Source: Rickettsia typhi | GTDB lineage: Bacteria > Pseudomonadota > Alphaproteobacteria > Rickettsiales > Deianiraeaceae | Reading direction: 5' to 3' | Assembly: GCA_945889175.1 (NCBI GenBank) | Contig: CAMDBF010000004.1 | Span: 1 to 53,721, forward strand | Length of the DNA: 53,721 bases | Shown: in pieces, positions 48,738 through 53,721 of the stretch | How the letters are laid out: every line of letters starts with the position of its first letter | Position numbering within the stretch: the first letter of the stretch is position 1 | The notes under the pieces: generated by a model | What the model was told of the DNA's origin: nothing | The model's database searches: none | The model's input: only the letters and a program-made list of their open reading frames with translations | Translations under genes and position numbers: made by a program

Positions 48738-49826
48738 ATGAAAGAAAGAGTTATAGTTGCAATGTCTGGTGGGGTTGATAGTTCGGTTGTTGCCGCAATG
48801 CTTCATAACCAAGGTTACGAAGTTGTTGGGGTGACTATGCAACTTTACGACTACGGACAAGCTATGAATCTTAAGCAAAAAACATGCTGTGCAAGTAGAG
48901 ACATAGATGATGCTGCAAGCGTGGCAAAAAAAATAGGTTTTAGACATTATGTTTTAAACTACGAAAGCATTTTTAAAGAGCAGGTTATTGATAAGTTTGT
49001 TGAAAGTTATCTTAATGGATACACGCCTATTCCATGTGTGTCTTGTAATCAAAGCGTTAAATTTAAAGATCTATATACTTTTGCAAAAAAACTTGGTGCA
49101 AAATTTTTAGCTACAGGTCACTATGTTAGTAAAAAGTATGTTAATAACAAGGCTGAGCTTCACAAGGGTTTTGATGAAAAAAAAGATCAAAGTTATTTTC
49201 TATATTCCATTACGCAAGAGCAGCTTGATTACTGCGAGTTTCCTCTGGGCGAAATGACTAAGGAGCAGACCAGAGAGCTTGCTTTTTTCTATGGCCTTGG
49301 GGTATCGACAAAGCCTGATAGTCAAGACATATGCTTTGTTCCAAATGGAGACTATGTTAGTGTTATTAATAAATACACATCCGAAGGTTTAAAAAATGGC
49401 AATATTGTTGATATTGAAACCGGAAATATTATTGGCTCCCACGATGGAATTATAAATTATACTGTTGGTCAAAGAAGGGGAATTGGATTGTCTACCCCAG
49501 AGCCACTTTTTGTTGTAAAGATAGATAAGGAGAGTAATACTGTCATTGTTGGCACCGTAAAGCATTTGTTTGAAAATCATTTTAAGATTAGAGATGTCAG
49601 TTTGCTTGCTAATTATCAAGACGAGCTTTTAAATAAAGAGCTTGATATAAAGCTGAGATCTGGTTCTTTAAGTATTGCAAAAGGTTTTTTAATGTATAAT
49701 GAAAAAGATGGTTGCTATAATGTTACTTTAACCAATCCAGCAAGGGCAATATCCCCAGGGCAAGCTTGTGTGTTTTACATTAGCACAAAGCTTTGTGGTG
49801 GAGGGGTTATTGAAAAATCATTATAA
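48738..49826 (+). CDS. mnmA: tRNA-specific 2-thiouridylase
   Basis: Thiolates U34 of tRNAs for Lys, Glu and Gln. The 362-residue chain has the PP-loop AMSGGVDSSVVAAML (9-23), the Cys pair used in catalysis (CVSCNQSVKF at about 98-107, and the Cys of SQDICFVPNGDY at about 200-206), ATGHYV and the C-terminal GQRRGIGL plus the PGQACVFY closing barrel. Its sulfur donor would be a cysteine desulfurase such as the one at 22.6 kb. It ends the secY run and overlaps the converging hisC by six bases. Confidence 0.97.
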   Translation: MKERVIVAMSGGVDSSVVAAMLHNQGYEVVGVTMQLYDYGQAMNLKQKTCCASRDIDDAASVAKKIGFRHYVLNYESIFKEQVIDKFVESYLNGYTPIPCVSCNQSVKFKDLYTFAKKLGAKFLATGHYVSKKYVNNKAELHKGFDEKKDQSYFLYSITQEQLDYCEFPLGEMTKEQTRELAFFYGLGVSTKPDSQDICFVPNGDYVSVINKYTSEGLKNGNIVDIETGNIIGSHDGIINYTVGQRRGIGLSTPEPLFVVKIDKESNTVIVGTVKHLFENHFKIRDVSLLANYQDELLNKELDIKLRSGSLSIAKGFLMYNEKDGCYNVTLTNPARAISPGQACVFYISTKLCGGGVIEKSL

Positions 49827-50903
49827 TTCTTTGTTATAAAATTCTGTAATAGCTGACAAAAATGCATCGTTTTCCTCCATTGTTCCTATTGTTACTCTGA
49901 GATATTGGTTTAGATTGTAGGAGTCGAGTCTGCGAATTATTACTTTGTTATTTAAAAGAAATTCATCTAATGTTTTAGCATCATCGCCAGCCTTAAACAT
50001 AACAAAATTGCCTTGGCTTTTAATGTAATCTATGCCAATTTTACTTAAACAAGAGCATACACGGCTAAGCTCTGTTATATTGTGATTTTTTGACATTACA
50101 ACAAATTCATCGTCCATTAAAGCAGCTATTCCAGCTATTTGTGCTGGCATAGATGTATTAAAAGGCCCTCTAATTTTATTTAGTATTTCAATTGTATTTT
50201 GATGACCAATGCCATAGCCAAGCCTTAGAGAGGCAAGTCCATGCATCTTGGAAAAGGTTTTTGTAATGATTACATTTTCTCTTTCAAGGCACATCTTGTA
50301 TAGCGGCAAGTAAGATTCTTCGTCTATATATTCTTCGTAAGCTGAGTCAATAACGATAAGAATGTTTGATGGCGTTTGATTGATTAACTTTAATATTTTA
50401 TCATTGTCAACAAATGTGCCAGTTGGATTGTTTGGGTTTGCAATGTAGATAATTTTTGTTTGAGAGTTAATTAAGCTAAGCATTGCATCAACATCAGCAG
50501 TGAAGTTAATGTCTTTTGACATCAAAACCTCAGCACCGTGGGCGTAGGCGTATATTGCATACATTAAAAAACCGTATTCCGATTGTATAATATTATCGCC
50601 CTTGTTTAAAAAAGCAGTTGAAATAATTGAAAATACCTCATCGGAGCCCGCCCCTACAATTATGTTTTTGCAATCTAATCCGTAGCCTAGCTTTGTTGCT
50701 ATTGTTTTTTTCAGCTCACTTGCGGAGCCATCTGGGTATCTAAAAAGTGTATCGGCAGATTCTTTAAATGCTTTAGTAGCTTTGGGGCTTGCACCAAGTG
50801 CATTTTCGTTTGAAGATAACTTTATTGCATCCTTAATTGACTTACCAGGTACATATGTGTTTATTTTTAACAAAGATTCTTTTGTCTGTAGTTTTAATGA
50901 CAT
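49821..50903 (-). CDS. hisC: Histidinol-phosphate aminotransferase
   Basis: PLP aminotransferase of histidine synthesis, able in some bacteria to serve aromatic amino acids as well. The 360-residue chain has the HisC pattern: KLSSNENALGASPKA (about 28-42), FRYPDGSASELKKTIA, IIVGAGSDEVFSII, the ANPNNPTGTF loop (about 155-164), the PLP-binding Asp and Tyr in DSAYEEYI, and the Schiff-base Lys in TKTFSKMHGLASLRLGYG. The family trait RxTxG appears near the end as LRVTIGTMEEN. hisF is the only other his gene here. trpS lies 11 bases upstream, same strand. Confidence 0.94.
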   Translation of the reverse strand: MSLKLQTKESLLKINTYVPGKSIKDAIKLSSNENALGASPKATKAFKESADTLFRYPDGSASELKKTIATKLGYGLDCKNIIVGAGSDEVFSIISTAFLNKGDNIIQSEYGFLMYAIYAYAHGAEVLMSKDINFTADVDAMLSLINSQTKIIYIANPNNPTGTFVDNDKILKLINQTPSNILIVIDSAYEEYIDEESYLPLYKMCLERENVIITKTFSKMHGLASLRLGYGIGHQNTIEILNKIRGPFNTSMPAQIAGIAALMDDEFVVMSKNHNITELSRVCSCLSKIGIDYIKSQGNFVMFKAGDDAKTLDEFLLNNKVIIRRLDSYNLNQYLRVTIGTMEENDAFLSAITEFYNKEL

Positions 50904-50914
50904 ACTTTTTTACA

Positions 50915-51919
50915 TTAATAAAGTCCAATAATTTGTTTTACTCTTTTTATGTTTTTACAGGCAATTTCAGTCGCCTTTTCGCCACCGTTTTTAATGATTG
51001 TGTCAAGAAAGTCCCTGTCTCTTTCAAGCTCTTTTATTTTTGACGAAATTGGTGCAATATGCGATGTTAATATATCTATTAAGTCAGCTTTAAAAGCCGA
51101 TGTTTGAGTGTTTTTATATCTATCACTCACCTCCTCTTTTGTTAAACCGCTAAAGCCAGCAAAGATTGCAATTAAGTTATTTACGCAGTCCCTGCCTTTG
51201 GCTTCGTAGATTCCTGTGATGCTATCCGTTGCGGATTTTTTAATTTTTTTTGCAATCTCGTCTGGGCTATCGTCAAGATTAATTCTTGATGCTTCATCCT
51301 CAGAGCTTTTACTCATTTTACTTAAACCATCCTTAAGCGACATTATTCTTTTTGTATCCTTTGTAAGCAAATACTTTGGTAGCTGAAAAACCTCTTGCTT
51401 GTAGAGTGAATTTATTTTTTCAGCAATGTCTCTTGTTAGTTCAATGTGTTGCACTTGATCTTCTCCGACTGGAACGATATCAGTATTATATAGCAAGATA
51501 TCAGCTGCCATTAATACTGGGTAAGCATAAAGACCAAGACATTCCCGCTCCTTGTTATCTTGAGTTTTGCTTTTGTATTGAGTCATTCTATTTAAAAACC
51601 CAGTTGGAGCATTGCAGGCAAGTAACCAAGCAAGTTCTGAGTGTTCTTTAACGCTTGATTGTACAAATAAAGTTAGGTTATCCTTTGTATAATCAAGTCC
51701 GCAGGCTATATATGTTGCTATAGTCTTGTATATACTTTTTTTTAGTTCTTCTGGATTTTGATATACCGTGATTGCGTGAAGATCGACTACTGAAAAAATA
51801 AAATTATTTTTGCAATCTTTTACATTAAACATTTCAACCCAGTTTTTTATTGCCCCAAGGTAGTTGCCTATATGCAGTACCCCGCTTGGCTGAATGCCTG
51901 AGAAAATAGTTGAACTCAT
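50915..51919 (-). CDS. trpS: Tryptophanyl-tRNA synthetase
   Basis: Class I synthetase charging tRNA-Trp. The 334-residue chain has SGIQPSGVLHIGNYLGAIKNW near the N-terminus with the HIGN signature (about 17-20), VDLHAITV, YPVLMAADILLYNTDIVPVGEDQVQHIELTRDIA and the KMSKS loop in GLSKMSKSSEDEASRINL (about 198-204), followed by the C-terminal helical domain. Length is standard. It sits between aspS and hisC with short gaps (15 and 11 bases), suggesting one minus-strand transcript aspS-trpS-hisC. Confidence 0.97.
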   Translation of the reverse strand: MSSTIFSGIQPSGVLHIGNYLGAIKNWVEMFNVKDCKNNFIFSVVDLHAITVYQNPEELKKSIYKTIATYIACGLDYTKDNLTLFVQSSVKEHSELAWLLACNAPTGFLNRMTQYKSKTQDNKERECLGLYAYPVLMAADILLYNTDIVPVGEDQVQHIELTRDIAEKINSLYKQEVFQLPKYLLTKDTKRIMSLKDGLSKMSKSSEDEASRINLDDSPDEIAKKIKKSATDSITGIYEAKGRDCVNNLIAIFAGFSGLTKEEVSDRYKNTQTSAFKADLIDILTSHIAPISSKIKELERDRDFLDTIIKNGGEKATEIACKNIKRVKQIIGLY

Positions 51920-51934
51920 ACCTTTGAAATAATA

Positions 51935-53721
51935 TTAAGCTAAATTTGGTGTAAGTCTTATGCCAAGATCTCTTAATTGTTTTTCATCAACGCTTGAGGG
52001 GGCACCAAGCAAAGGATCCTGCCCTTTGCCGTTAAGGGGAAACGCTATTATGTTTCTTATCCCATCCTCTCCAGCTAGCAGCATTACCATTCTGTCTATG
52101 CCGGGGGCTATTCCGCCATGAGGGGGTACGCCGTAGGACAGAGCCTTTACCATGCCTGTAAATCTTTCTTTAACTATTTCCTTGCTGTATCCTGCAATTT
52201 CAAAGGCTTTAAAAAAGCATTCAAGATTATGGTTTCTTATGGCTCCACTTGAAAGCTCAATACCGTTGCAAACAATATCATATTGATAGGCATTAATGCT
52301 AAGAGGGTCTTTTGTATTTAAGGCGTCAAGACCACCCTGCGGCATTGAAAATGGATTGTGACAAAAGTTAATCTGCCCAGTTTCTTCGTCTTTTTCATAA
52401 AACGGAAAGTCATATATCCAGCAAAACTCAAAATGATTTTCGTCTATAAGTTCAAGTTTTTTGCCAAGATTGGTTCTTATTAATCCTGCCAGCTTTGTTG
52501 CAAAACTCTCATCGCCACAAACAAAAAATACTGCATCCTTGGTAGTTAAATTAGATGTTGTAATTGCTCCATCTATATTTGACTCTCTACATGGAATAGA
52601 TAATAACGACTGGGTTTTTTTTGCATCAAAGAACTTTGCAATTGGCCCCGTGGCTAACCCTTGCTCATCAAAACGGATATAAGCAAGTCCTCCTGCACCT
52701 TGTGATGTTGCAAAGCTTGCCATATCGTCAAAGAATTTTCTTGCTTGAGTAGACCCTTTTGGAGCTGGTATGGCAATAACTTTAGATCCTTTTTCTATCT
52801 GTTTTTCAAATATACTAAAGCCGCTACCAACAAATAAATCTGTTACATCACTATTGACTAAGCCGCTACGCAAGTCAGGTTTGTCATTACCGTATTTTAG
52901 CATTGAATCTTTGTATGTGATCCTTCTAAATGGATAGCTTGATAGAGTTTTTTTGCTAAATGCTTTAAATATATTATGTATAATTGGCTCCATTGTGTTA
53001 AACACATCTTCTTGCTCTACAAAGCTCATTTCTATATCAAGTTGGTAAAAATCACCAGGGCTTCTGTCCGCTCTTGCATCCTCATCCCTAAAACATGGTG
53101 CAATTTGAAAGTATTTGTCAAAACCCGAGATCATTAATATTTGCTTAAATTGCTGCGGCGCTTGAGGTAGTGCGTAAAACTTACCTGGATTTAGTCTTGA
53201 TGGCACCAAAAAATCTCTTGCACCCTCTGGCGATGATGCTGTGAGTATTGGGGTTTGAAATTCGTGAAAGCCAGATGCCCACATTTCCTCTCTAACTTTT
53301 TTAATTACATTGTTTCTTAATAGAATATTGTTTTTCATCTTTTCTCTTCTGAGGTCTAAAAATCTGTAAGTCAGCCTTAAATCCTCACTTACATCATCCT
53401 CGGAGTTGACTTGAAACGGAATCTGTTCAGCTAAACTTTGAATACTAAAACTCAAAACCTCAACCTCAATACCACCCGTAGGTAAGTTGCTGTTGATTGA
53501 TTCTGTTGGTCTTTTTGTAACTAAACCTTTAATTGTAATAACACTTTCAAGTTTAATTTTACTAAGCTCTTCAATGATTTTGACATCTCTTGCAACAACT
53601 TGAGTTAGTCCGTAAAAGTCTCTTAAATCAATAAATAAAACACCCCCATGATCTCTCTTTGTGTGAATAAAACCGCTTAGAGTAACATTTTGCCCTGAGT
53701 GTTCGGTTCTTAGTTCGCTAA
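51935..53721 (-). CDS. aspS: Aspartyl-tRNA synthetase, 5' end beyond the window
   Basis: Class II synthetase charging tRNA-Asp. A TTG at 53455 is only an internal Leu codon: the reading continues in frame to the window edge (88 more codons) as SELRTEHSGQNVTLSG, then FIHTKRDHGGVLFIDLRD, the N-terminal anticodon-binding OB domain, so about ten residues are missing. Visible core marks are YRFLDLRR, FHEFQTPILTASSPEGARDFLVPSR, FYALPQAPQQFKQ, CFRDEDARADRSPGDFYQLD and GIAPGIDRMVMLL. The bacterial-type GAD insertion is present. The His in RDHGG is the one tied to relaxed tRNA-Asn charging in some species, though a second such site is not matched. Confidence 0.96.
   Translation of the reverse strand, partial: SELRTEHSGQNVTLSGFIHTKRDHGGVLFIDLRDFYGLTQVVARDVKIIEELSKIKLESVITIKGLVTKRPTESINSNLPTGGIEVEVLSFSIQSLAEQIPFQVNSEDDVSEDLRLTYRFLDLRREKMKNNILLRNNVIKKVREEMWASGFHEFQTPILTASSPEGARDFLVPSRLNPGKFYALPQAPQQFKQILMISGFDKYFQIAPCFRDEDARADRSPGDFYQLDIEMSFVEQEDVFNTMEPIIHNIFKAFSKKTLSSYPFRRITYKDSMLKYGNDKPDLRSGLVNSDVTDLFVGSGFSIFEKQIEKGSKVIAIPAPKGSTQARKFFDDMASFATSQGAGGLAYIRFDEQGLATGPIAKFFDAKKTQSLLSIPCRESNIDGAITTSNLTTKDAVFFVCGDESFATKLAGLIRTNLGKKLELIDENHFEFCWIYDFPFYEKDEETGQINFCHNPFSMPQGGLDALNTKDPLSINAYQYDIVCNGIELSSGAIRNHNLECFFKAFEIAGYSKEIVKERFTGMVKALSYGVPPHGGIAPGIDRMVMLLAGEDGIRNIIAFPLNGKGQDPLLGAPSSVDEKQLRDLGIRLTPNLA

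Noticed and set aside
53455-53457. TTG at 53455 as the aspS start
   Set aside because: The frame continues upstream with strong AspRS N-terminal similarity, so the TTG is an internal Leu codon.

Overview
The window is a strongly AT-rich, gene-dense bacterial chromosome segment. It carries about 46 protein genes, one tRNA gene, two ParB-type centromere (parS) candidates and almost no mobile DNA. The gene families point to a reduced alphaproteobacterium of the Rickettsiales type. Normally linked operons are scattered: secY away from the ribosomal genes, nuoL alone, pheS without pheT, secD without secF, infB without nusA. Unusually for that order, the window also holds isolated amino-acid biosynthesis genes (dapA, hisF, hisC, argB), a TonB-dependent haem-type receptor and an LPS-type heptosyltransferase. 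This would fit an extracellular or host-attached relative such as the Deianiraea lineage. The assignment is an inference from gene content; no 16S rRNA gene is present.

Layout. 1-980: no intact gene; GC-rich hairpins, short degenerate repeats and one 155-codon frame with no start codon. 1-8.4 kb: CorC/HlyC-type membrane protein and rpsP (minus); a TonB-dependent receptor followed closely by rpiB, rpmJ and ispD (plus); then ybaB-holC-rsmI (minus). 8.4-18.5 kb: initiator tRNA and a plus-strand run lolC/E, argS, an unknown Gly-rich secreted or anchored protein, dnaJ, a ThiE/TenI-like gene, nuoL and purH. 18.5-22.4 kb: uvrB, a HAD phosphatase and pheS (minus). 22.5-26.1 kb: a cysteine desulfurase, pgpA, dapA and a BioC-like methyltransferase (plus). 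26-31 kb: a GspE/PilB ATPase, a degenerate FtsA/PilM-like actin-fold protein, fmt and hisF (minus). 31-36 kb: folE, infB and ubiB (plus). 36-39.5 kb: a glycerol-1-phosphate-dehydrogenase-like gene and gyrB (minus). 39.7-49.8 kb: uvrC, then a tightly spaced run secY-murD-argB-lepB-secD-waaC-mnmA (plus). 49.8 kb to the end: hisC, trpS and aspS (minus), with aspS cut by the window edge.

Most genes serve translation (aminoacyl-tRNA synthetases, fmt plus initiator tRNA, infB, rpsP, rpmJ, mnmA, rsmI), DNA repair and topology (uvrB, uvrC, gyrB, holC), and envelope building and export (secY, secD, lepB, lolC/E, murD, waaC, pgpA, ispD).

The most interesting items are: two identical parS cores 2.4 kb apart, one inside the last codons of fmt and one at the centre of a 44-bp perfect palindrome; an initiator tRNA whose hallmark three G:C pairs have become A:U/G:C/G.U; a glycerol-1-phosphate-dehydrogenase-like protein with all metal ligands kept; a FtsA/PilM-like protein that has lost its nucleotide-binding signatures beside a secretion/pilus ATPase; and the start-less frame in the first kilobase.
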